64,000 nt of DNA from CAZBWP01 sp964630265 (GTDB taxonomy: Bacteria > Pseudomonadota > Alphaproteobacteria > Rhodospirillales > Defluviicoccaceae), in contig CAZVRW010000009.1 of NCBI GenBank assembly GCA_964630265.1, positions 9,385-73,384 of the forward strand. Reading direction: 5' to 3'. Shown piece after piece: positions 1 through 7,689 of this stretch. The stretch's first letter is position 1. Each line of letters begins with the position of its first letter. Under the pieces are notes generated by a model, which did no database searches, was not told where the DNA came from, and saw nothing but the letters and a program-made list of their open reading frames with translations. The translations under genes were made by a program, and so were the position numbers.

Positions 1-107
1 GCGGTCGACTCGGCGATGCTGATGGCGCGGGCGATGGCGCGACGGCGGCCGTCCCGCACCTCGGCGATCAGGGCCGCGTCAGCGGTCGTTGGCGGTGTGG
101 CCGGCAT
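1..107 (-). CDS. MeaB/ArgK-type P-loop GTPase, N-terminal fragment (runs off the window)
   Basis: Only the first ~35 codons are present. From the ATG at 107-105 the reverse strand reads MPATPPTTADAAL, then IAEVRDGRRRAIARAISIAE. This resembles the N-terminal helix of the ArgK/MeaB (LAO/AO) GTPase family, whose members chaperone adenosylcobalamin-dependent mutases such as methylmalonyl-CoA mutase. The start lies inside the end of the upstream gamma carbonic anhydrase gene (29-nt overlap, different frame), which suggests coupled translation. The GTP-binding motifs would lie beyond the window edge, so the family call rests on a short helix-rich segment and is moderate. Confidence 0.5.
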   Translation of the reverse strand, partial: MPATPPTTADAALIAEVRDGRRRAIARAISIAEST

Positions 108-648
108 CGTCGCGGCTGTCATCGTTGAGGTCCTGGTCCCGGTATTCCTGGGCGAGGCGGACATAGTGCGGCGCCGTCGCCGCCAGCGCCTCCACATCCT
201 CCGGGCGCAGGTCGCGCACGTGCCTGGCGGGCGTGCCGGCCCAGAGTTGGCCCGCACCGACGCGCTTGCCCGGGGTCACCACCGCGCCGGCGCCGATCAT
301 CGCTCCGCGCTCGACGACGCAGCCGTCCATGACCGTCGCGTGCATGCCGATGAAGCAGCCGTCCTCCAGCGTGCAGGCGTGGATCAGCGCCATGTGGCCG
401 ATGGTGATGTCATCGCCGATGCAGGTGCCGTACTTGTGGCGGGAAACGTGAACCACCGTGCCGTCCTGAATGTTGGTGCCGCGGCCGACGCGGATGATGT
501 TGACGTCGCCCCGCAGCACGCAGCCGAACCAGATGTTGCTGTCGTCGCCGACCTCGACGTCGCCGATCAGCGTCGCCGACGGCGCCACGTAGACGCGGGC
601 GCCCAGGCGCGGACGGATGCCGCGGTACGGCAGGATCACTCCGGACAT
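79..648 (-). CDS. gamma-class carbonic anhydrase family protein (left-handed beta-helix)
   Basis: A 189-residue protein of hexapeptide repeats such as ATLIGD, VEVGDDSNIW and DDITIGH, the signature of the trimeric left-handed beta-helix of gamma carbonic anhydrases and YrdA/PaaY-like proteins. Histidines typical of the inter-subunit metal site are seen near residues 67-71, 85-90 and 103. The length matches the cytosolic short subfamily (about 175-190 residues). Expected function is zinc- or iron-dependent CO2 hydration, but many members have no proven activity. GGGGAAC lies just ahead of the ATG. The 3' end overlaps the start of the MeaB-like GTPase. Confidence 0.85.
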   Translation of the reverse strand: MSGVILPYRGIRPRLGARVYVAPSATLIGDVEVGDDSNIWFGCVLRGDVNIIRVGRGTNIQDGTVVHVSRHKYGTCIGDDITIGHMALIHACTLEDGCFIGMHATVMDGCVVERGAMIGAGAVVTPGKRVGAGQLWAGTPARHVRDLRPEDVEALAATAPHYVRLAQEYRDQDLNDDSRDDAGHTANDR

Positions 649-771
649 GGTAACGTTCCCCTGATCATCCCCCTGATCATCGCTTGCCCCGTTGTCGGCG
701 ATTTGCCGCCGGCGGGCAAGCGTCCCGGCTGCATTCCCGGCAGCCGCGTTGCCGCCGCGGCGCGTGCACGC

Positions 772-1314
772 TCACTTGATCAGGGCGCTGAGTTCCTTGA
801 ACACCGGCGTCCCGGCGCGCTCCAGCCACTCGAACACCACCATCTCCGTCGTCACGATGCGCGCCCCCTCGTTGGCCAGCCGGCGCAGCGCCGCCGCGTG
901 GCTGGCCGGCGTGCGCGAGGCCGTGGCATCGGCGACGACGAAGACCTCCGCGCCGCCGGCGAGCAGGTCGTCGACGGTCTGCAGCACGCAGACGTGCGCC
1001 TCGGTGCCGGCGACCACCGCCTGGCTGCGCCCGAGTGCCGTGTGGCGGTCGGCGAAGCCCGAGTCGCGCAAACACGAGAACGTCATCTTCTCGACGACAA
1101 CGCCGTCGGGCAGCGTTTCGGCCACCGGGGCCACCGTCGCCCCGAGGCCGCGCCGATACTGCTCGGAAACCAGAATCGGCACCTCCAGCTTCGCCGCCGC
1201 GGCAATCAGCGTCCGGGTATTGGCGATCACCCGGTCCGCGCCCGCAACCGCCGGCAGCAGCCGCTCCTGCAGGTCGACGACGAGCAGGCACGAGTCGTGC
1301 ACATCGATCAGCAT
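772..1314 (-). CDS. isochorismatase-family cysteine hydrolase
   Basis: A 180-residue cytosolic protein with the isochorismatase/nicotinamidase fold. The Asp of the catalytic triad is in LLVVDLQ (residue 14), a Lys is in VVVEKMTFS and the nucleophile Cys is in GTEAHVCVLQT. The length and the SEQYRRGLG segment fit the YcaC-like/hydrolase subgroup, so the substrate cannot be named. The start at 1314 was chosen because a strong AGGAGAGG site sits directly ahead of it. A longer reading frame through this gene extends into the helicase on the other strand and is rejected as a GC-driven shadow. Confidence 0.85.
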   Translation of the reverse strand: MLIDVHDSCLLVVDLQERLLPAVAGADRVIANTRTLIAAAAKLEVPILVSEQYRRGLGATVAPVAETLPDGVVVEKMTFSCLRDSGFADRHTALGRSQAVVAGTEAHVCVLQTVDDLLAGGAEVFVVADATASRTPASHAAALRRLANEGARIVTTEMVVFEWLERAGTPVFKELSALIK

Positions 1315-1342
1315 AACCTCTCCTTCCTGCGGTTGGCCCAAC

Positions 1343-1390
1343 GCGCCACTCACCCAGAGCGCCACTGGCCCAGTGCGCCACTGGCCCAGC
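1343..1390. repeat. three tandem 16-bp copies, each with a CACTGG/CCAGTG half-palindrome
   Basis: Three consecutive copies of GCGCCACTGGCCCAGN; the first has CAC in place of the inner GGC. Within and between copies CACTGG pairs with CCAGTG, so the region can fold into small hairpins. It lies about 30-75 nt upstream of the isochorismatase-family start and may sit in its leader, or be a variable short repeat. Confidence 0.7.
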
Positions 1391-1578
1391 AAGCCGTCGA
1401 CCGAGCGCCCGTGCGTCGACGCCGACCGTAGCCGATCGGCCACGTTTCGCCAAGAAAGGTGGAAATGCGCGCGCGGTACCGGTCTCCGCGTTGACTTGTT
1501 CGCCGCACCACCTGATATCTTCGCGAGACCAACGATAGGGAAAAGTTTCACGGCCCACGTGCCGTTCGAAAAAAGAGC

Positions 1579-3153
1579 ATGGGTTTCTCCGACCTCGGAC
1601 TGAGCGAACAACTCCTGAAGGCTGTCAGCGACGCCGGCTACGACGTGCCGACGCCGATCCAGGAACAGGCGATCCCCGTCGTCCTGATGGGACGGGACGT
1701 GCTCGGCTGCGCCCAGACCGGCACCGGCAAGACCGCCGGCTTCACCTTGCCGATGATCGAGATCCTCGCCGCCGGCCGCGCCAAGGCGCGGATGCCGCGC
1801 TCGCTGATTTTGGAGCCGACGCGGGAATTGGCGGCGCAGGTCGCCGAAAGCTTCAATAAATATGGCAAGTATCATCGGCTGACCAAGGCGCTGCTGATCG
1901 GTGGCGAGTCGATGGCCGACCAGGTGAAGGTGCTGGACCGTGGCGTCGACGTGCTGATCGCCACGCCCGGCCGCCTGATCGACGTGTTCGAGCGCGGCTA
2001 TCTGGTGCTCAACGACGTCAAGATCCTGGTCATCGACGAGGCGGACCGGATGCTCGACATGGGCTTCATTCCCGATGTCGAGCGCATCGTCAGCCTGTTG
2101 TCGCGGATGCGGCAGACGCTGTTCTTCTCCGCCACCATGCCGCCGGAGATCCGCCGGCTCGCCGACGCCTTCCTTATGAACCCGCGCGAAATCTCCGTGG
2201 CCAAGCCGTCGACGCCGGCCGAGACCGTGCAGCAGGGATTGCTGGTGGTCGACGCCACCGGCGGCGACGTCGGCATGCAGAAGGCGAAGCGGGCGGCGTT
2301 GCGCGCCCTGATCGACACCTACGACGTCGGCAACGCACTGGTCTTCTGCAACCGCAAACGCGATGTCGGCGTCGTCCAGCGCTCGCTGAAGCGGCACGGC
2401 TACGGCGCCGAGATGTTGCATGGCGACATGCCGCAGTCGGCGCGCTCCGACGTGCTGGCGCGCTTGCGGACCGGCGACGTGCGTCTGCTTATCTGCAGCG
2501 ACGTGGCGGCCCGCGGACTCGACATCGCCGGCATCGACCACGTCTTCAACTTCGACGTGCCGACGCACGCCGAGGATTATGTCCACCGCATCGGCCGCAC
2601 CGGCCGCGCCGGCCGCAGCGGTGTCGCGCTGACCATCGCCGCGCCCGAGGACGGCAAATACGTCACCGACATCGAGGCGTTGATCGGCCGGGCGATCCCG
2701 CGCGTCGCCCTCGAGGGGTTCGATACCGCCGAACTGGCGGCGCCGAGCCGCCGTGGCCGTGGCCGCAAAGGGCGTGGCGGCGAGCAGCGGCACCCCGCCA
2801 AGACGGCGCCCGCCCCCAAGATCCCCGCCACGGGAACGGCCACCGCCGGCAACGCGGCCCCGGCCCCCCAGCCGGCCGCGGCCGCCGAGGATCATCCTGG
2901 CGGCAGGGCCGCTGAGGATCGCACCAGCGACAGAGCCGCCGAGGATCGCACCAGCGGCAGAGCCGCCGAGGATCGCACCAGCGGCAGGGCCGCCGAGGAT
3001 CGTAATGGCGGCAAGAAAGAGCCGCGGCGGCGCAAGCGCGCGCCGCGGCGCGAGCGCGACGGCGACGAGGCGCCGGTGGTCGGCATGGGTGACCATGTGC
3101 CGGCGTTCCTGCTGCGCCAACCGCGCGTCCGCAGCACCGTCGACGACGGCTGA
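1579..3153 (+). CDS. DEAD-box ATP-dependent RNA helicase, RhlE-like
   Basis: A 524-residue helicase with all core motifs in order: Q-motif region TPIQEQAIP (~29), AQTGTGKT Walker A (~45), PTRELAAQ, TPGR, DEAD (in VIDEADRMLDMGF, ~153), SAT, and the C-terminal ARGLDI and HRIGRTGRAG motifs. It unwinds short RNA duplexes, probably in ribosome assembly, RNA decay or cold adaptation. After residue ~395 comes a long basic, low-complexity tail with five 9-residue repeats and an R/K-rich patch, as in other RhlE proteins that bind RNA through their tails. The TGA stop coincides with one end of a MITE-like element. The ATG follows AAAAAGAGC. Confidence 0.95.
   Translation: MGFSDLGLSEQLLKAVSDAGYDVPTPIQEQAIPVVLMGRDVLGCAQTGTGKTAGFTLPMIEILAAGRAKARMPRSLILEPTRELAAQVAESFNKYGKYHRLTKALLIGGESMADQVKVLDRGVDVLIATPGRLIDVFERGYLVLNDVKILVIDEADRMLDMGFIPDVERIVSLLSRMRQTLFFSATMPPEIRRLADAFLMNPREISVAKPSTPAETVQQGLLVVDATGGDVGMQKAKRAALRALIDTYDVGNALVFCNRKRDVGVVQRSLKRHGYGAEMLHGDMPQSARSDVLARLRTGDVRLLICSDVAARGLDIAGIDHVFNFDVPTHAEDYVHRIGRTGRAGRSGVALTIAAPEDGKYVTDIEALIGRAIPRVALEGFDTAELAAPSRRGRGRKGRGGEQRHPAKTAPAPKIPATGTATAGNAAPAPQPAAAAEDHPGGRAAEDRTSDRAAEDRTSGRAAEDRTSGRAAEDRNGGKKEPRRRKRAPRRERDGDEAPVVGMGDHVPAFLLRQPRVRSTVDDG
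2881..3015 (+). repeat. five 27-bp in-frame tandem repeats in the helicase tail
   Basis: Five head-to-tail 27-bp units encode AAEDHPGGR, AAEDRTSDR, AAEDRTSGR (twice) and AAEDRNGGK, residues ~435-479 of the helicase. The two central copies are nearly identical in DNA, consistent with recent slippage expansion. Units can be gained or lost without a frameshift. Confidence 0.9.
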
Positions 3154-3255
3154 GAGGTTGTGAAAGAATGCCCGCGAAGCCCGTTATCGCCGGAATTTTC
3201 CTCGTGTTTTCAAAGGGCGTTTTTTCGCAACCTCGATTGGTTCACAGGCTCTGAG
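3150..3255 (+). mobile_element. 106-bp MITE-like element, copy 1 (IS5/IS1031-like ends)
   Basis: Nearly identical in inverted orientation to 10738-10843. The ends are imperfect inverted repeats (GAGGTTGTGAA at the left, GAGCCTGTGAA read inward from the right). Each end is flanked by CTGAG, which fits a 3-bp TNA duplication (TGA) at a YTNAR target, as made by IS5-family/IS1031-group transposases. There is no room for a transposase, so it must have been moved in trans. The left TGA is also the stop codon of the helicase gene. Confidence 0.75.
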
Positions 3256-3296
3256 CACACCGGGACCGCGCGGACGACGGCCGGGGACGGGCGCCG

Positions 3297-3539
3297 ATGC
3301 AGACCATCTTCGTGCAGGTGAAATGCCAACTGGGGCAGGCCTATGCGGTCGCCGCAGCCGTCGCCGAGCAGGTCGACGGAGTTTCGGAAGTCTATTCCAT
3401 CTCAGGCCATTACGACCTGATGCTGAAGTGTTACCTCGAGAATGACGCGGACATCGGCCACTTCGTCACCGAACGCCTGCAGACGCTCCCCGGCATCGCC
3501 GACACCTTCACCATCATCGCCTTCAAGGCCTTTACCTGA
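3297..3539 (+). CDS. stand-alone Lrp/AsnC ligand-binding (RAM) domain protein
   Basis: An 80-residue protein that is just the alpha/beta RAM effector domain of Lrp/AsnC regulators, without the helix-turn-helix. The GVSEVYSISGHYDLMLKC segment followed by TLPGIADTFT is characteristic. Such small proteins form Lrp-like oligomers that bind amino acids and may modulate full-length Lrp paralogs; the ligand is unknown. Its 3' end overlaps the convergent permease gene by 8 nt. It starts 41 bp after the MITE-like element, which therefore sits in its leader or promoter. Confidence 0.85.
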   Translation: MQTIFVQVKCQLGQAYAVAAAVAEQVDGVSEVYSISGHYDLMLKCYLENDADIGHFVTERLQTLPGIADTFTIIAFKAFT

Positions 3540-4626
3540 GCGGTGCGCCGGGCTCGATCGTCGGATCGCGTTTGATCCAGGCGACGAACAGCGTGTAGCC
3601 CAGCGACAGCACCACCGCGCCGGTGAACAGGCCGATGATCCCCGACGCGAGAAAGCCGCCGATGGCGCCGAGGAAGATCACCAGCATCGGCACGCGCGCG
3701 CCGCGGCCGAGCAGGATCGGTTTCAGCACGTTGTCGCTGACGATCACCAGCACCGTCCACGCGGCGAACAGCACGGCGGTCACGGTATCGTTCACATAGA
3801 AGATGTAGATCGTCGCCGGGATCATGATCGGCCCGACGCCCACCTGGATCGTCGCCAGGATCAGGCAGGCGAGCGCCAACAGTCCGGCGGCCGGCAGGCC
3901 GACGGCGAGAAAGCCGATGCCGGCGAGCAGCGCCTGGATCAACGCGACGCCGAGGATGCCGCGGGTGACGTTGCGGATCGTCAGCATCGCCAGATCGGCG
4001 TATTCCGGTCCGCGCGGCCCGGCCAGCCGCTCGGCGATGGCATCGGCGGCGCGCTCGCCGCCATCGGCGTAGACCATCAGCACGGCGGCGATGATGATGG
4101 CGGCCACGAACTCCAGCAGCGCCAGCCCCGCGCCCGCCGCCGCCGACACCACGGCACCACCGGCCGCCCGCAACTGCGGCCCGAAGCCGGCCAGCACATC
4201 GCCGATGTTCTCCGAAGCCTTCAACCAGAAGGCGTAAACGTGCTCACCGATCACCGCCCACGTCTTGATCGACTCCGGTGGTGGCGGAATGGATAGTTCG
4301 CCGTCCTTCAAGGCGTCCGCCACGGCGCCGACGCCGTCGGCCAGGGTTCCGGCCAGCACCGCCATGGGGATGACGATGATCACCAGCCCAAGCAGGGCGA
4401 ACACGCTGGCCGCCGCGCCGCGCCGCCCGCCGAGCAGCCGGCGCAGCCTGAGGTAGCCGGGATAGGTGGCGATGGCGATGATCATCCCCCAGAGCGCCGG
4501 CTGCAGGAACGGCCGGAGCGTCTGAAAGCACCAAACGACCAGCACGGCGACGAGGCCGACGCGGATCGTCAGCTCGACCGCGCGCTCCAGAAACTCCCCC
4601 CGCTGCGTCTCCGGCTCCACGCTCAT
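3532..4626 (-). CDS. AI-2E family (PerM/TqsA-like) transporter
   Basis: A 364-residue inner-membrane protein with about eight hydrophobic segments in the AI-2E pattern: an N-terminal helix pair (LVAVLVVWCFQTLRPFLQPA), a soluble middle loop around PPPPESIKTW, and C-terminal helices with the glycine-rich LVIFLGAIGGFLASGIIGLF motif. Family members export autoinducer-2 or act as ion antiporters; the substrate here cannot be read from sequence. The start at 4626 (MSVEPETQ) is preceded by GGTGGAGG; an upstream in-frame ATG would add 20 unconvincing residues. It is convergent with the Lrp-like gene and overlaps its end. Confidence 0.88.
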   Translation of the reverse strand: MSVEPETQRGEFLERAVELTIRVGLVAVLVVWCFQTLRPFLQPALWGMIIAIATYPGYLRLRRLLGGRRGAAASVFALLGLVIIVIPMAVLAGTLADGVGAVADALKDGELSIPPPPESIKTWAVIGEHVYAFWLKASENIGDVLAGFGPQLRAAGGAVVSAAAGAGLALLEFVAAIIIAAVLMVYADGGERAADAIAERLAGPRGPEYADLAMLTIRNVTRGILGVALIQALLAGIGFLAVGLPAAGLLALACLILATIQVGVGPIMIPATIYIFYVNDTVTAVLFAAWTVLVIVSDNVLKPILLGRGARVPMLVIFLGAIGGFLASGIIGLFTGAVVLSLGYTLFVAWIKRDPTIEPGAPLR

Positions 4627-4727
4627 CCCGCGCCTCCACCGCTGTCCTTCTGACCGCTGTGTGCCCGCGTTTCGCCAGGACCACAAGGATCACGACGGCC
4701 CCGCCCCCGCTTCCCGCCCCCGCTTCG

Positions 4728-4830
4728 TGTCATTGCGAGGAGCAGAGCGACGAAGCAATCCAGGCCCACCGCGTTGCTGTCGAACGCCTCGCCCCCCGGC
4801 CCTGAATGGCGTCGCTCCGCTCGCCATGAC
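4728..4830. repeat. dispersed palindromic intergenic repeat (GTCATTGCGAGG type)
   Basis: Contains GTCATTGCGAGGAGCAGAGC with GACGAAGCAATCCAG, then ~35 nt later GGCGTCGCTCCGCTCGCCATGACG. This matches the widespread extragenic palindromic repeat of many GC-rich proteobacterial genomes. The two arms can pair. It lies in the ~420-bp gene-free interval 4627-5046 between the permease start and the GH57 stop, and the only other thing seen in that interval is the 10-bp-phased array at 4949-4990. Confidence 0.65.
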
Positions 4831-4948
4831 GGCGGGGCGCGTTCGGGCAGGGCATTGACGGGGTGGCGCGGCGCGGTATCTGGCCGGGCGGGTGGCGCAT
4901 CGGGCGGCGGACATGGCCAGCCGGAACGCAGCCGGACAGACCGAAAAT

Positions 4949-4990
4949 CCTACATAATCCTACTTTTTCCTACAAAACCCTACATTTCCC
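4949..4990. promoter_or_regulatory. four CCTAC boxes at exact 10-bp spacing
   Basis: CCTAC occurs at 4949, 4959, 4969 and 4979, separated by A/T-rich pentamers (ATAAT, TTTTT, AAAAC, ATTTC). On the reverse strand this reads as GTAGG boxes once per helical turn, about 320 bp upstream of the AI-2E-type permease start. Such phasing suggests a repeated operator or curved DNA. No known regulator motif was recognised. Confidence 0.45.
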
Positions 4991-5046
4991 GCGCCGCACC
5001 GCGCCATAATCCTTCTGGTTCAATATCTTAACCCAAAAAACCGCGT

Positions 5047-6294
5047 TCAAAGCTGCACCGGACCCGGGGTTTTCTGGGCGACATCGCGACTCGAGCCGCC
5101 CTCGGGCGCGTCCGGCACCCGTGGGCGGGCGGCGTTGAGGGCGTCCCAACAGGCGTCCAGGTCGCCGTGCGACTTGTGCACCCAGGCCTCGCCCCAGTAG
5201 AAATTGCAGCTTGTCTCGGCGCGCAAGAGGCGCCAGTGCGCCTCCTCGATGGCGCGCCACGCCTCCTGGTCCTCCAGGCCCGCGGCCTGCGCCCGGTTGA
5301 ACAGGTCCCGGAAGGCGCCGGAGGTCTCGTGCACCCGGGCCATGGCGTCGCGCTGCGCCTGCGAGCCCTGCCACTGGTGGAAGTCCCAGCCGTGGTGCTC
5401 GTCGGTGTTCCAGGCGCCGCGGCGCACCCGCACCCGGCCGTGGGCGCCGAAGCGGTCCAGGTATTCGGTGATGAAGGTCGGCTTCAGGTCCGACCAGCCC
5501 TGGCGGATGTGGTCCATCGCCTCGGCGTAGAAGTATGACCAGAAGTTGGCCTTGGGGTTGACGTTGCGGAACCAGCCGCCGTTATCGCCATCGGTGGCCG
5601 TGGTGACCAGCGGCGGGAACTCGCACCACTTCGTCCGCTCATGCAATTCGTGGTAGAACCAGCCGTAATCCATGCCGGAAAGCTGGGCGTTTGAGAGGTC
5701 GCGGTCGCGCACCACGATGATGATCTCGTCGCCCTCGTGCTCGGCGATGTGCGGGCGGTAGCGCAGCTCCTGCCAGGACATCTCGTCGATGGCGTCGACG
5801 TATTCGCAGTCGACCAGCACGTAGCGATAGCCGGCGCGCTTCAGGTGCGGGATCATCTCCATGCAGAAGCCCATCTCCGGCGGCCAGAAGCCGGAGAAGT
5901 GCGCCCGGTTGAACAGGTGCCCGGCCAGGGCCTGCCAGCGCTGCAGGTGGTCGTCCCAGTCGGCCTCGGGGATCAGCGGCAGCACCGGGTGATAGTAGCC
6001 GGTGCCGAGGATCTCGAAGAGGCGCTCGTTCTGCAGCGTCCACAACAGCGTGCCGACGTCGACGATGCCATAGGCGCGGCTCTGGAACTGCGGCGACGCG
6101 AGACTCTCCAGCAGCGTGCCGGAGAGCGAGAGGTGCACCCGCGCGATGTCCTCGTAGGCCCACAGCGACCGCGGCATGCGGTCGTAGGCGAAGAGAATCT
6201 CCTTGGCCTCCCAGGTGTTGGCTTCCAGGAGATAATCGAGATTGCTCGGCGGCTGGTGCATGTTCAGCACGAGCGCGTGGTAGATGTCGCTCAC
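5047..6294 (-). CDS. glycoside hydrolase family 57 protein
   Basis: A 415-residue protein whose N-terminus carries the GH57 first motif (ALVLNMHQPPSN; usual HQP). Further conserved blocks are GFWPPEMGFCME, which aligns with the region holding the catalytic Glu, and TTATDGDNGGWF, which resembles the fourth GH57 motif with its acidic residue. GH57 enzymes act on alpha-glucans (amylase, branching enzyme, 4-alpha-glucanotransferase) or galactosides; the specificity is not readable. The GTG start at 6294 gives the MSDIYHAL N-terminus; an assembly gap lies 20 bp upstream, so a different start cannot be excluded. It shares strand with the GT4 gene across the gap and is probably part of one glycan operon. 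Confidence 0.8.
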   Translation of the reverse strand: MSDIYHALVLNMHQPPSNLDYLLEANTWEAKEILFAYDRMPRSLWAYEDIARVHLSLSGTLLESLASPQFQSRAYGIVDVGTLLWTLQNERLFEILGTGYYHPVLPLIPEADWDDHLQRWQALAGHLFNRAHFSGFWPPEMGFCMEMIPHLKRAGYRYVLVDCEYVDAIDEMSWQELRYRPHIAEHEGDEIIIVVRDRDLSNAQLSGMDYGWFYHELHERTKWCEFPPLVTTATDGDNGGWFRNVNPKANFWSYFYAEAMDHIRQGWSDLKPTFITEYLDRFGAHGRVRVRRGAWNTDEHHGWDFHQWQGSQAQRDAMARVHETSGAFRDLFNRAQAAGLEDQEAWRAIEEAHWRLLRAETSCNFYWGEAWVHKSHGDLDACWDALNAARPRVPDAPEGGSSRDVAQKTPGPVQL

Positions 6295-6314
6295 GGCGGC
6301 GCCTTGTCCCCCCC

Positions 6315-6414
6315 NNNNNNNNNNNNNNNNNNNNNNNNNNNNNNNNNNNNNNNNNNNNNNNNNNNNNNNNNNNNNNNNNNNNNNNNNNNNNNNNNNNNNN
6401 NNNNNNNNNNNNNN
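6315..6414. other. assembly gap of 100 Ns
   Basis: A run of exactly 100 N, the usual placeholder for a scaffold gap of unknown size. The left flank is a C-run and the right flank is a 10-bp tandem repeat, which probably broke the assembly. Any gene between the GH57 protein and the GT4 transferase would be hidden here. Confidence 0.95.
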
Positions 6415-6444
6415 TGTCGATCGCTGTCGATCGCTGTCGATCGC
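6415..6444. repeat. three tandem copies of TGTCGATCGC at the gap edge
   Basis: TGTCGATCGC is repeated three times head to tail directly against the gap. The true array may be longer and extend into it. It lies just downstream of the GT4 gene stop at 6472. Confidence 0.85.
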
Positions 6445-6471
6445 CACGCTACTCGGTCAGCGTGCCGGGGA

Positions 6472-7689
6472 TCAACTGTCGGCTTGTGGGGTCGGCGCCG
6501 GGATCGCCGCGTTGGCGGTGAGCGCCCGCTCGAACAGGGTGAGCAGGCGGGCCGCATTGTCGTCCCAGGTCAGCCCGCGCGTGTCGATCAGCCGCCGACC
6601 GGCGGCGCCAATCCGCTGACGCAGCTCGGCGTCGACGCACAGCGCCAGCACCTGGTCGCGGAAGGCCTGAGGATCGCCCGGCGCGAACAGCATGGCCGTC
6701 TTGCCGTGCTCCAGGATTTCCCGGATGTTGTCGGCGTCCGGCGCCACCACCGGGCGGCCCAGGGCGAGGTACTCGAAGATCTTCAGCGGCGAGGCGTAGG
6801 CGACCACCGCCGGCTGCAGCGCCACGTCGAACGCCGCGACGAAGCTCGCCACCTCGGCGCGCTGGACGACGCCGGTGACGACGACCCGGTCCTCGACGCC
6901 GCGGGCGCGGGCGCGCTGCTCCACCGCCGCGCGGCCGGGGCCGTCGCCGACGATGAGCAGCCGCAGGTCGCGGTCGCGCTCGTCGGCCAGCATGTCGACC
7001 GCCGTATCGAGGCCGTGCCAATCACGGATGAAGCCGGTGAAACCGAGAACCAGCCCGTCCGCGAGCCCCAGCCGCGCCCTGACCGGGCCGCCGTCGATGG
7101 GCTTGAGGAAACGCTCACGGTTGATGCCGTTGGGCACGACGACGACGCGCTCGGCCGGCACGCCCGTGTCGGTGACATGGCGGGCGAGCACGTCGGTCAC
7201 CGCCAGAACCGTGTCGGCGCCGCGCCACGTCGCCCGCTGGCTCCAGCGGGCCAGCGCCGGGATGGCGATGCCCTGGGTATCACGGCGTTCCTCGAAGAGC
7301 GGCGCGTTGACCTCGAGGAACAGCGGCAGAGCGTGCGTCCGCCGCAGCCAGGTTCCCGCCGGCAGGTAGAGATTGTAGCGCTCGTAGAGCACCTCCGGTC
7401 GGTGCGCCCGCACGGCGCGCGCGAGCCGGACATAGGCGACCAGGGAATAGGCGAGTTCGAGCACCTCGTAGCAGGCGCGCGGCAGGCGCCGCTTCAACTG
7501 CGCAACCAGGCCGTGTTCACCACCGAACGCCTCGTCGCCGCCCAGCGATGGCCCGACCACGACGACCTCGTGTCCGAGCCGGCGAAACGCGGCGATCAGC
7601 TCTTCGATGTGAACCGCCTGCCCGTCCTTGGATGCGGTGCGGTGGTGGTAGAGGATCTTCAAAGGAACCGGCCACGTCTGTTCGGCCAT
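6472..7689 (-). CDS. GT4-family glycosyltransferase
   Basis: A 405-residue GT-B fold retaining glycosyltransferase. The N-terminal domain begins LKILYHHRTASKDGQAVHI. The C-terminal nucleotide-sugar domain contains VVVVPNGIN, GFTGFIRDWHG, LLIVGDGPGR and the E-x7-E-type element SPLKIFEYLALGRPVVA. It transfers a sugar from a nucleotide donor, most likely in exopolysaccharide or capsule synthesis at the cytosolic face of the membrane. The start at 7689 (MAEQTW) was chosen over 7728 because family similarity begins there; neither has a strong ribosome site. It is divergent from the second GH57 gene with ~285 bp between them. Confidence 0.85.
   Translation of the reverse strand: MAEQTWPVPLKILYHHRTASKDGQAVHIEELIAAFRRLGHEVVVVGPSLGGDEAFGGEHGLVAQLKRRLPRACYEVLELAYSLVAYVRLARAVRAHRPEVLYERYNLYLPAGTWLRRTHALPLFLEVNAPLFEERRDTQGIAIPALARWSQRATWRGADTVLAVTDVLARHVTDTGVPAERVVVVPNGINRERFLKPIDGGPVRARLGLADGLVLGFTGFIRDWHGLDTAVDMLADERDRDLRLLIVGDGPGRAAVEQRARARGVEDRVVVTGVVQRAEVASFVAAFDVALQPAVVAYASPLKIFEYLALGRPVVAPDADNIREILEHGKTAMLFAPGDPQAFRDQVLALCVDAELRQRIGAAGRRLIDTRGLTWDDNAARLLTLFERALTANAAIPAPTPQADS

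Noticed and set aside
1343..1390. Riboswitch ahead of the isochorismatase-family gene
   Set aside because: The three 16-bp repeats can form hairpins but match no known aptamer fold, and no terminator or anti-terminator follows.
772..3120. 782-codon minus-strand frame spanning the helicase
   Set aside because: Only its last ~180 codons (isochorismatase family) look like a protein. The rest mirrors the well-supported helicase in the opposite strand and has repeat-like Ala/Gly composition.
4949..4990. CRISPR-like array
   Set aside because: Repeats are 5 bp with 5-bp spacers, far too short for CRISPR, and no cas genes are present.
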